Below, in pieces: positions 25,203-36,800 of a DNA stretch of 64,000 nt. The stretch is from Membranipora membranacea (taxonomy: Eukaryota > Bryozoa > Gymnolaemata > Cheilostomatida > Membraniporidae). Position 1 is the first letter of the stretch, and each line of letters opens with the position of its first letter. Below the pieces are notes generated by a model. The model ran no database searches, was not told the DNA's origin, and worked only from the letters and a program-made list of their open reading frames with translations. Location: the NCBI GenBank assembly GCA_914767715.1, contig OU612070.1:10371501-10435500 (forward strand). The letters run 5' to 3'. Both the position numbers and the translations under genes were made by a program.

Positions 25203-27756
25203 ATGGCCCATGAGACAATTGATAGATGTAACTGCACTTATACTAGCTGCTACTGGTATGTATAAATATGATATGATGATGAAAAAAGGGAAATGAAGAC
25301 TTTTTGGTAGTTTGATGAACCAACTAGAGTAGCTGATATTTTGAACAGGGTGTTGGGAAGACCAGACAGTCCATTCTGCTTCCTAGTTTATCCTGCCTTT
25401 AGTTCTTCATGCCTGTTCTAAAAAGGGTTAAAACTTGTTATAGGAGCCCTGAATTAACTTGAGGTAGCTGATTTATTGTTTAACAGTATTAGTAGTATTA
25501 ATGATATTTTTCTATATATGCATGACTTCAGAAGTAAAGCATGGCTTTTAATCCTTTTACCCATATAGTGAAGAGAATGTGTGGTGGCTGGCTAAAGAGC
25601 TTAGAAAACAATCCGATGAAACAGTCTCTAAAGCTGATGTGATCTTTATATCAAACACAGACCGTTCAATACCTATATGGCACCAGAAAGCAGCCAAAAA
25701 ACCAGGAGCCCCTGTAATCTGGGTGAGTACAGGTAGCCTGTGATCTGGGTGAGTATGGGTAGCCTAGATAAGACAAAGGCTAACTTTTCAAAATGACAAT
25801 ATTTGTGTGTCTCTCAATTTTCTTTTCGGACAGGATTCAAGAGCCATCCAACTTGTTTCTTTTACGCCTAGACTACCGTTCATTTGAGGCCACCTGTTAT
25901 ATGGTTTGACAATTGAAATTTTTCTCATTGGGGATTTCAGGCCAGTGTATTATATAAATAAAGATTGGGTGAAGCATAATCTGCTGCTTCATAGCCATAC
26001 CATTATTCTGATCATGATCATTGTCGACTTGCTTGAACCACAAATTAGGCAATATTACACAATTTATGACCCAAACTCACCAATAATTTTGACAGCAGGT
26101 CATAATTTTATTAGATATTATTAACACAATCTTTGATTTATTCAAGAACAGATTTATGATTTGCTTGTTGCCTATATGGTGTTTGAATTTGTGTGACTGT
26201 TTAGTTCCTCAAAGTTTCACTTTCGCCTTATACTTTTAGGATTACCATGTCATTCTTGCTCTGAGGCTAGATGAGGAGCATTCTATCATCTATGATCTTG
26301 ATACAGACCTGGCCTTCCCTTGTGACTTCACCACCTACAGCAAAGAATCGTTCAAACCTGAATTTCTTCTAAAATCACAGTTTTGCAGGTAAATCAAAAC
26401 GCAAGCCAACTCCTGCCCGGCCAACATGAAAAACTTGTAAAACATTAGTACAACACCATCAACTGAGAGGCAAATCCCCCCTCATCTGCTAATGGGAGTC
26501 TGAATAATTAAATGTAATGCTCTCTGTTTTTTCATGATGACAAAGACCATAGTCATTATTTTGAAGATTAATCCTCATTGGAAATACCCTGGTCAAAAAG
26601 AAAGCTACTTATCGAGGAAGAGTAGTGTTAATTGATGAAGAATAGTAATATGTATACATGCAGTGTTAGGCTAAGAATACTTGAAATCGTGGGAAACTAA
26701 TTATTTAGTAACATGCCAATCACAGCGGAACTATTGGTACCAGACTAGGCTTCAACCATGGGTGGGCACTTTGACGCCTCATAACATGAACCTCATATAT
26801 CTTTAACCTTGCTGTTTTTGGCACTTTTCATAGTTTATTTTCAGACATTGGATAATCCAATGTAGCAATAAACTATTTTTTAGTTTTTAACATTCAGTAT
26901 TAGCATCACCAAGTGATATTCAAGCGTCAGATAAACATCATCATTTTTTTGTAGCCAAAGATAATTGATTAATGTGCTTTTTTTCTATATCCGAGTGAAT
27001 AGAAATTATTTTTCTTTTGTTTTGTAGAAATTTTAGAATTGTGAAGGCGGTAGATTACCTCAAATATTTTGCCTCTGATCGGTCACATATGAAGAATGAA
27101 GATGGAGAATGGTTAGCTGAGCCTCCATCTTATCAACCGATATGTGGTGAAGGTAATTTTTTAGAGGAGGAAAGGCAAACGGTTATTACAGAGAGATTTC
27201 CTATAGTGGACCACAGATTAGGTTAACCTATTGGGATTTATTAGATCAAGTTTGGTCCATTTTGCCAGCGTTGGAGTTGCCCACCTCTACTGACACATGC
27301 AGCGTCATAGATCAAACTTGATCTATGGATTTAAGAAAGTTTCCACAAGCATTTCAGTTAGATTATTACCACTATATAACCAAATTAATGGCATCATGCA
27401 TCAAATCCTTAGCTTTGGAAGTTCATCATAGCAATCATCATTTTGTGAAGTCATTAACCATCAACTGGTTATCCAATAGCTTCCTTCGTTACAGTATCAC
27501 TAGGGAAGCCCCGTCCAATGGCAGAACCGTGCTTCTATTCCTAAAAGCCAAATAGTTAACGCCTAAAGTGCAGATATGCAGTACTAAATCAGTCTATTTA
27601 TGACTTTTAGGAGGAGCCAGCAATCTGCAGACTTTGATAAACATGAAGCAGTCAAGTGGTGACTCTTGGTTGGGGAAAGTTTTGATGCTCGATTCCTTAA
27701 ATCAGGAGTACGGATATGAGTCCGAACAGTCTATTACCTCAGTGTCTGGCAGGTAA
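25203..27756 (+). CDS. NTAQ1: Protein N-terminal glutamine amidohydrolase (WDYHV domain)
   Basis: Five exons: 25203-25255, 25569-25722, 26240-26388, 27028-27152 and 27611-27756 (TAA), giving 208 residues, close to the roughly 205 of human NTAQ1. The enzyme deamidates N-terminal Gln to Glu so that proteins can be arginylated and degraded by the Arg/N-degron pathway. Hallmarks in order: TSCYCEENVWWLAKEL, FISNTDRSIPIW, VIWDYHVILAL, IIYDLDTDLAFPC, YLKYFASDRSHMK and the C-terminal NLQTLINM...SWLGKVLMLDSL. The known Cys-His-Asp triad maps to Cys18, His72 and Asp88. Intron 1 falls inside the catalytic Cys18 codon (TG|T). Exon 2 ends at a donor that is tandemly duplicated (see 25711-25762). Two AATAAA signals lie about 40 bp after the stop, supporting this end. 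An alternative splice from 27752 to 28419 would also stop at once. Confidence 0.95.
25711..25762 (+). repeat. 26 bp tandem duplication spanning the NTAQ1 exon 2 donor
   Basis: CCTGT(A/G)ATCTGGGTGAGTA is repeated with period 26 (25711-25736 and 25737-25762; 3 mismatches by eye), so the donor GG|GTGAGTA occurs twice. Use of the second donor would add 26 nt and shift the frame. Confidence 0.8.
27243..27324. mobile_element. Short fold-back MITE, GATCAAGTTTGATCC family, in NTAQ1 intron 4
   Basis: Left end AGATCAAGTTTGGTCCATTT, right end ATCAAACTTGATCT; the outer 15 bp are near-perfect inverted repeats. It is about 80 bp long and has no ORF. Confidence 0.65.
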
Positions 27757-27791
27757 AGCCATGATAATATTGTATCTTTTTGTATGTTTGA

Positions 27792-27801
27792 AATAAATAA
27801 A
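27792..27801 (+). terminator. NTAQ1 polyadenylation signals
   Basis: Overlapping AATAAA hexamers at 27792-27797 and 27796-27801, about 40 bp after the NTAQ1 stop, imply a very short 3' UTR. Confidence 0.6.
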
Positions 27802-30800
27802 ATCCTTTCGAAAGGACGATTTTGTTCATCTAACTAAACTATAAATCTAACAGCTCCTGAAACCGTTCTCAAACTCAAATGGCTATGAGGCACCAAAATA
27901 ATCTTTAAAGTAGGGTACCCTTATTTTCTAAACTTCGCAAACCAATAACCCGTTTAGCAACAAACATCAGTATCAGTAGCCTTAGGAAAAAATTGTTGAT
28001 TGATACCCAGTCAAGTTAAACGAACTAGTCACTTCTGGGCATCTGGATTTGGAGTAGCTCAGACCACTATACCACCGTCTTTGTCTGCTGAATATTTGCA
28101 AGGTTCAAGTTATTTCCACCCACGCAGAACCACGACAGTGAAAGGTGACCAAAGGTGACCATATGGATTATTGTCCACATTTATTTTATTTCCTATATTT
28201 GTAATGCGTTTCGATCTAGTTGCTATGTGTTTTTACCTGGATTTTGTTTATTCTGAAGTTGTTTTTGCAATAGAGTGTTGATTGAGAGTTGGTTTTGCAC
28301 TGGTAGATGTTTTGGTCAGTGAGCAGCATATTGTTATTGCTTCCTATAAATGATAACAATGAAGTTATTAGCCTTATTTTACTGGTGTCACATAATCGCT
28401 TGATTTTTTTATTTTTAGCTAGATGCCTTTCGTCTTTTGCAACAGATGTAGGAGCTTCTCACCTAATCACGGAACTAGGCAGATAAGGTGAGAAGGTCAA
28501 ACGTATGTTGCTACAATTGAGGCGGTGAGTGAATCTTACTGCGAGTACAATAGTTTAGGAAGTTAGGAAGGAAGTTAGGAAGTAAACAAACTTTTTATCC
28601 AATTGTCTCAATGAAATAAGATCAATTTACCACCACAATTTTCTTTCGAACAACAATTTTCCCACCAAGCCTTTTTACCACCAGTCAGCGTTTCCACCCC
28701 TCAATTATGTCTACCTGCCTGGAGACATCAGAATAAAAGTGTTTCTCATATGTTAACTACATGCAGCATTGATCATACAACTACATATAATGGATAGATA
28801 ATCTACCAATATATAACTGTATTGCTTGAAAAAACTAGAAGTTGTCTGTCCTCCAATACCCAAGGAAAGATAACAAAAAATCTCAATGCTGTTTGGGCAG
28901 AGAGGGTGGTTTGAGTCATAACGATCCCATTACACCCTGCTAGAATCAAAGAAGGTTTCTTATTATAACAGCAGCAGGCTCAACATCAGTTGTAATGATT
29001 TTATTATATTTTGGTTTTCAAATAATAGCAGTGATGTACTGAGCAGATGTTGTGAATGTAAGCCTTTGCCCCCTGGGCAAACATCAATTCATTAAGTCAT
29101 TACTCACCAAGTGGTTCCCGAAGAGTTTTGCTGATTGGAATTTCATTGATTTGAGGGCCGAAATTTGTTCTGTTACTTGATAAGGGCTCTCTCACAAAAA
29201 TTGAAATATTGATCTCTCAACTAGCTTATACCAAAGGCAACAAACAGATTGCAATTTATAAAACACGAAATAAACAAGTCTAGTGATACAGAGAATTTTA
29301 TGTCTTGCAGCTGGAAGCAGCAAGACAACTTTGTGATCAGGATCTGAGAGAATTTCTAGCTTAATTTTCATTTAATTCTGGTTTTCAACGGGACCAACTT
29401 GTCCTCAAATCCTCTACTGAGAGGCCGAATTATTCCAACATGTAGTGAGAAAAGTAGGAGCAAAATCTCAGGTGAGTGTGCTTCTTCCTGCAAGCCTCAC
29501 CCTCCCTGTGGCACACCCCATTGATCGAAAGTCGAAGCACACAACTTTATGTCTGATGGCAGATTCTGACAGATTGAAGCCATTGCCATGGCCAATGTCC
29601 CCTGATTTGAGCTTTCAGACGATCTCCTCTGTTTGTTATATCGGTGTGTAGAACACAACACAAAAGCACACAATCACTTTAAATCATCAATCGCGGAGAT
29701 TTTTTGCATAAAATTGATGTAGCCACTGAATGTTGTATAGGATGTTGTTAGGTAGCAGGGTAAATAATGCTTTCCTGTGTCACATTCTGAATTTGTGTGC
29801 AACCTTATTACATTTGCTATCAGCTGCCAATGCAAAGTTCTCATTCATGTGCCATGAAACTATTTGCAATGTTAATATTATGAATTAAATAAAAGGATGT
29901 TTAAATGATGCCAAATGAATTGCCCTGTGTTGACCCGTGTATGGCGCAGAACGATTAAAACGTAGACAGCTTGAAATTGAATGACAATATTGGATTGCTA
30001 ATCTTAGTATATTAGATTTTCTCACTGTTATTTTAGTAATTCAGTTTATTTAGTGAGCTTTATCAGGACGCTATTTTCGTTTAGGTCGATTGTAGCCTTA
30101 GGTTGACAATAATCTGTTACAATATTGACAAATCTGAGAGAACTCATTTCTAAATTGTGAGCTATTATTGATACCTCATTCACTATGAGAGGGCAAAGCT
30201 GTGGTATTTCCCATCAAATAATTTATAGGTGAGTTTTACAAAATTTACAAAGGCTGCGAACCATTTATGAGGAAAAAGAGTAAACTTTGTTGGGGATGGT
30301 AGGTCCATGGCACTGTGGTAAGCCTGAAGCCATATACCAATCAACAAAAATCTTATAACACAGTATGTAATATAAACATATGGATGGCTGGAGTTCAAAC
30401 TTAAAAGAGAGTAGATTTCCATGCTTTTTGGAAAATTAGAAAGTTGGCAGTCTGTCTGTTATCTTTTTCCGGAGTTGTCTTTTTGTGAATCATGATAATA
30501 TGTAAACTCCCAAATGACGCTGCGTAATGGAATATATTAATACCTGCAAGCTGCCCCTTTGGAGCCTGCTGTCTGGCTATTGTTCTATTTGAATTGATTA
30601 TTGCTTGAAGTGTGACTCTGAATTTAATTCAAAATACTCGACCTTTTGTTCGCTGCTGACCCGTGCTGTTGTAGTGGGAGAACAGTGAAAGTGTATACCT
30701 GTGTCAATAGATTATGACTTTTGACTCAGATTCTATTTTTTCAATCAACACAAGTTACGTTTCAAACATTCCGACATCCTATATCGAGAATTTGCAAGAA

Positions 30801-32569
30801 ACATCGACACCAGTTACAGTATACCATTCCGAGAATTTGCTATCCCATAATTTGTAAAGAATAATCTGCAACAACTTTCTTCTGGAGTACTACGCTGTAT
30901 ACTGACACTGTGGTGTTGAAGCCAACAGGAAATATTGACTTGTTAACTGCATCTGTTTGGATCTGAGGTAAATTGTATGTTTGAGTTTGTTGATAAATGG
31001 TCAAACCTGGTCTGGCTGTTTTGCAATATTTTGCTGAAGCTGACAAGTGGCTTCAGGTGCCACATTTGTAAAGTTGTGCCTGCTATTTCACAGCTCACAG
31101 TCTAGTGAGATAATTTAAACACTCTCGGCTCCTAGTGTTTTGTTCTTGCTGTGATTTGGGTCTAAAATTGAATGGAGGTTATTAGGGATAATTAGTCATT
31201 AGGCTCAACCAAAACAAAGCAGGGTATGGGACTGATTAATATCTTGTGTTTTGTTGCATCAATTATGGATGACTGAAGTTTATCCTTGCCTTTACTCATG
31301 GGACTGAGTACAAGCAAAGGTAGCTGAGGTTATTCCCTGGACGGCTTTGGCTTGTGAGTACACTATTTTCCCACAAAATCTACTATAAATTTACTATTTT
31401 GGTTGCTTTCACCTTGGGACTAGGAAAATTCATCACTTCCATGTTAGACGATATAAATCATCAGCACAGTAGTTGCTGCATTGAATTTACGACAATTGTT
31501 AGGACAAATATTTTTTGGACCAACAGTTGTCTTGTCTTGTCAAACTATGGTCATGTCTAGAAGCTGAAATCTGGTCAAGACAGCGGCAGCTTTCTGTGAA
31601 TTGATATTTGGGATGCAATGCGGGACAGGTGTCACCAGATAAACACATTCTTAGCCGAAAGCTAGCAAAATCATTGATACAAATTCTGCGGTTGCGGGTA
31701 TCACACCAAGGTAACATAAAAGTAACAGTGCTTGAGGGTAGTTGTTTTGGCTGCCTGTGATGTTTTCGTACAGTGGCAGCATGAGTTAAACCTCATCTAT
31801 TATCCATTAGAGGTTTGGCTCTAAATGCTAAGGGGACATTGTTTTTGCACATTTTTATGATGATTTGATAAACAAGATCATATCAGACATTGCCGTAATG
31901 GGTTGACCCTTGTCATACACGGTAAGTGGTTTAGAGCATATTATTCAATCAAGCCTCAGCAGCAATTATAGGTCGTATCAAGTTTTTATCTCAAGCTTAA
32001 AAGTGAATCTTCTTCTTTCATCTTCGTAGCTTGCATGGGCAAAGATGTCAGCTTCTATACTTAACTGCAAGTATCTTGAAACTTATTTTGGCTGATTGCC
32101 TTTTACCCGACAGCGCTGTCATTAATGTTGTTGGTGACAGCTCAGTTTGGCTTCTATTCCTCCTTGCTAATACAATCTGTCATATAACATGTTATACAGA
32201 CAGCTGGTTTACTCTGGATAATTTCTTCTTGAGCATTTTTTCTCAATTTTCACACCTATTGTTGACACAAGTATCAGCTCAATTTTCACACATCTGGCAT
32301 AAGCATTACTGTAAACAACACTGCTCTGCTGCTAACAGGATTGAATTTCATTCACTGAGTAAGGAACCTTATTTTCCGATCATACTTTCTGCAAATTTCT
32401 ATCGCTAGTATCTGACTTAAACGGTGCCGGGATAGCTGGTTCTAGAGCTACTAGGGTGACTGCAATGAATTTCAGGGAGTTAAACACTGGGTGAGGGAGG
32501 GACGATCGTCTGTGATGTTTTTCCCTGCATTTCTTTAGATAATTTTGATTTAGATGTTGTTGTTGCTTT

Positions 32570-32651
32570 AGCCTAAGTGCTCAGACTCCAAGGCGCAGGG
32601 AGTTACTTGCGCAAGTAACTCCCTGCGCCTTGGAGTCTGAGCACTTAGACT
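32570..32651. mobile_element. Perfect 76 bp palindrome, probably a minimal fold-back MITE
   Basis: Positions 32573-32648 are a perfect palindrome with 38 bp arms and no spacer (centre TTGCGCAA). The outer sequence TAGCCTAAGTGCTCAGAC / GTCTGAGCACTTAGACTA matches the right end of the element at 33115-33239, so both belong to one family. TA lies at both ends, possibly a TA duplication. Confidence 0.75.
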
Positions 32652-33114
32652 ATTGTTGCATGTAAATGAAGTGTCATTCTGCTTGCTACTATTTGCGTGT
32701 TAAAAAGTAATTCTTGGCTCTTGTTTGATGTCAGATGAAAGTGGAACCGAATGGAAATTAAAAGAGTCATTTATCAGGAAGCGGTTTAGTATTCTTATTC
32801 TTTGGAATGACATTGTCTCAATTTGTAGAACATTGACACAAATTGGCATCGATATTTTGTCTGTTTTCAGTAGAAGTTGCTGATGTATTGTTGTCTCTCT
32901 CTTAGATACTTTTGTATGGTGGCTTTGTATATTCCTGTTGCTCCTCATGACAAAACTAATTAAGAAATTAAATTTACAGCCTTCATATAATGACTGGTCT
33001 ATTGACGGAAGCAGTTTTAAGGTTGTTTGCTCTAGAAGGGCTGATGACATAGTTCTATAAGTGGCTTGTCTTGACAATGTGACAGGTCAACATGTGTTGT
33101 GGTCTGGGGAAGGG

Positions 33115-33239
33115 TAGTCTCAGTGCTATGATGGCTCCAATGCCAGTTAGTGGCATCAACTCAACCATTGCCATTGGAATGAGTGGTTGATAAAGTAACG
33201 CCACCAATTCGCATTGGAGCTGTCTGAGCACTTAGACTA
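33115..33239. mobile_element. 125 bp MITE with TAGTCTAAGTGCT ends
   Basis: Left TAGTCTCAGTGCT...GGCTCCAATGC...GTGGC and right GCCACC...GCATTGGAGC...GAGCACTTAGACTA are imperfect inverted repeats, with a central hairpin (TCAACCATTGCC / GAGTGGTTGA). Ends match the palindrome at 32570-32651. Non-coding. Confidence 0.65.
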
Positions 33240-33844
33240 GGGGAAGGGGGTTGTGGAGGTCTAGCATGGTAGTGGTGTTAGGTTCCAATCTGGGCATTTG
33301 AAAATTTAGGGGTTGAAAGCTGTATTGTGGAGGATATGGAGAACTAACGTGCATTGTTATTTAACTCTGTAGTTGATGTTTTTTTTTCTAAAAGGGACTT
33401 TTCTGGGGTTAACAGATACCCTAGACCTCTTTCATTAGTCTTTAAGATGAAAGCTAGATGGTTTCTCTTAATGTTTCCTTTTTAAACAGCAGATAGCTGG
33501 CCTGATGTTAAGAGCTGAGCTATACTTCCTGATTTTTGGAGTGCACATACCGACTGTAAACAAGACTTCAAAAGACGATGCGACATGTTAGCAAGTCAGC
33601 CTGACAGTAAATGATTAGATTGGATTATGAAAATGTAAGGATGCCTATTACTGGTTCATATTCAACAAGATTAACTTTGGCGGCTTCTTGGGCTAGAAGA
33701 TAATCATCGATACTGACCATCATACACCGAGTAACTGAGACTTTACTATCTCCCATCTCACATAGTCAGGCCGTCTCTATCTAGGGAGTCTCTCGAACTA
33801 ATCTTCGCTGATATATTTAGTTCCAATCTTGGAATAATAAGGCA

Positions 33845-36800
33845 ATGTCTGTTGCTACAGCACCAACATGTGACCTACTCAATAGTCTCGTACCGGATGT
33901 CTGCAATCACACTTCTTCAAAAGGATTTACTGAGAATCATCCGAAAAAAAAGTATCAAGCTATGACTGAATTGGATAATATTGAGAGTTGCATCAAAAAG
34001 CTGATGGACAAAACAGCTAGTTGTGAGCCAAGTGTAAAAAGCTGTCATGACAATGGAGGTACTGAGTCTTGTCAGATATCAGCTGGATTGAAAAACTCTG
34101 CCAAAATCTCACCAGCACAATTTCCTGAGTTCACCGCCCAACATCAAGACTGCAAAACACATAATCCAAGTGACAATCGTCTCTCCTTGAGTGAAGAGAA
34201 GATAACTCTTACACAAAATACAAATGTACCATTAGTCAGAAAGAATAGCCTCAGGTTGGTGACCAGATCGCCTGCAGTAAGAAGGAGAAGCACCCCTATC
34301 GGCGAACTAGATAGAACATGGGCTCTCAACCAATGTGAGGTATGATTTCAATATAGGGTCAAAGCATGTTGTCACTGAATTTGGTGACATTAGCATTAGG
34401 AAAAAGTGATAAACTCATCCATATAAGTTCACTTCTTGTCAAGCTAGAGATTATCTTCACTAGCCGTTCTGGCCTCGATTGGTTGAAAATTGAAATTATA
34501 AATTTTCAAAAGGTCGGCAACTTAGACTGATTGAATCGATACAGCCGTCGGGCGAGGGCAAAAATCTGGGGGGTCTCAGACTACCAGCCTGCCATTCTTT
34601 TCTTGTTGTTGAAACTGTCAATCATTTTTCTTCTCAATAATGTATTCATATAACACTTATCAGTTTGAAGCATAGACTCTATATTAAACCTAGGTATATT
34701 AACTAGCCTATAGGTCCAAAGGTTGAGCTCTCCAAACAAAAAATCCTAATGGGTCGAACAACTTGCACCTAAAGATCTGCTCTCATAAACCTGTTGCTCA
34801 TTTGCAAACCTTTCAAAAACTCTCTTCAACGACCAGACTAGTATTTCAGAAAATCTCTCTTTCCTCGTCCAAATGAAAAAGTTATAAAGTTTCAAGTGCC
34901 TATTAATCTTTACTTAACAAAATTGCATTGACGATAATTTAAACTTTCTTTCTACACTAAAGTACGTGGCAAAAACATATCACAAGCCAGAACTACGCAC
35001 TACACCAACAGTGTACTTGAGATATAACATACAAGTTGTTTGAAGTTCTTAGACCTTATCTGTATATTGTCAGTTCTGATATCTCTGTAGCTAGGCTTAT
35101 AAGCTTGGAACATGTTTACAAATTCAAAGTTAGTTTGTCTCGCTGTGATATGTTGTAATATTGAATAATAGCGGGTAAATGAGAAGCTGTAGTGACTTCT
35201 TCTAAACAGGATAGAAAATTTAACCATGATCTCCTTCAATCATAACAAAGAATCAACTGATCGTATGTGGAGCACTCAGGTAACTAGCCTGCCTTGACAA
35301 GCTTTGCTCGGTAGAAGGGTGAGGGGGGGTGGTGTCAAGGCTAAAAGCCAATCGATGTGTTAAATTTTGGTAGTTTTTATTGGTAAATGCAGTGAAAATG
35401 CAAATCGCTATCAAAATCATAGTTTTTATTATATTATTGATGTATTTTGTTTTTTGTTAGAGGTGTGAAAACCAGCGACGATAAGCATTTCTCTCATTAA
35501 ATGAGTTGGCTCAGTTCACTTTGACAGTCTGTATCCTCACTCATTCTTGCAGACTGTCAAATGAGTTTATTATGAGTAATCCTGGAGACACTTCATCATC
35601 TTGTTTATTGACTTTTTAATGTTTCAATCAACATTAGAATGTTTAGCTGTCGTTAAAAAAACTATGCATGATGACAAGGGAATTTCCTGTAGTGAAGAAA
35701 AGATGTTTGAATTAGTTATGATTTGTACTGGTATATAGCACCACTTTTGCCTGCTGACTTTTTGAATGATTTCATCCCTGAATATCGCTCTTACTTGTGA
35801 ATTGAGGTTATTTTTGTTTCTTTCATTCAGGAGTTGACAACTTGGGTGAACTTGCTGCTGCAACAAAGAGACACAGCTCTCACTACGGACTTAAAGAAAG
35901 CTATCTGTGACGGCAGGACTTTACCATTACTACTCGATGTCATGCAAAGTGAGTCCTAGTCTGAGCCCCCCCCCTAACTCTGCCCCCCCTGTCCGACGGC
36001 CATTTGTCTGTCTCCCATGGGTTTTCTGAGCTCTATAGTCTATAGTCGCAAGCTACCAGTCCCCTCTTGTGCACAATAAACTCACACAAGCTTTACTGGC
36101 CGAGTTGCGATTTACATACATCCTTTCCACAATGATGCTATAACCTGAAATTGACAGGAAGATCAGATAAATCTTATTAATATTTTATCATCGACCCTGT
36201 ATTACCGGGAATTCCAGCATTGTGAGGTACTCTATGGCGTGTCATTTCTGAGACCCCAATAAGAACCTGATCTGAAAAAAAATCCTAAAAAAAAAAATTC
36301 CTGCCAAGTCAAATCACGACCAGCAATAATTGTAATTGATACGGACTAAACACAGATTTTGATGTCTGTTTCAAGCACGAAACTATCTTATCCTCAATCA
36401 TTCACTCTGCAGGTGCTGTTTTTAGATACTATTAAGCATGACCTATGCTTCCCTCTCCAAGGAGCCCTCAAAAAAATCTGTGGCTGCCAGGGGCGCATCT
36501 ACGCACCAGGATTGAGGGAGGAATTATAGGGAATTTTCAAAGCGCGGTAGCTTTACATTTAAATCACAATAAGCCATTGTTTTACTGTTATCAGCAGAAA
36601 AGCTGAATATTCTGGTTGTTACATTAATAATAATAATAATAATGAGTTTTTTTATATACCGCTTAATGTAAGCCACAATGGGTACTTCTAAGCGGTGAAC
36701 ACTACATCATTACCGCCCGGTCACTGGGTCCAAGCATTCCATAGCCAACCCTGACTAATGAGAACCTACATCGCATGAAGCGCTGGTACTCATTGGAACA

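Larger units (their letters stand above)
27830..33820. other. Intergenic region, no gene recognised
   Basis: About 6 kb between NTAQ1 and the CH-SAM gene. It holds the palindrome at 32573, the MITE at 33115, and short tandem duplications (GGAAGTTA repeats near 28557; AAAGGTGACC twice near 28140). Open frames at 30183-30422, 32031-32408 and 32700-33077 have no recognised family or splice support. Non-coding first exons of the CH-SAM gene may lie here. Confidence 0.5.

Noticed and set aside
27752-28422. A sixth NTAQ1 exon at 28419
   Set aside because: The acceptor is good and in phase, but the result is an immediate stop; the stop in exon 5 with AATAAA 40 bp on is simpler.
32031-33077. Two 125-codon open frames on opposite strands
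   Set aside because: Non-coding composition, and the second stops just short of MITE-dense sequence; no homology recognised.
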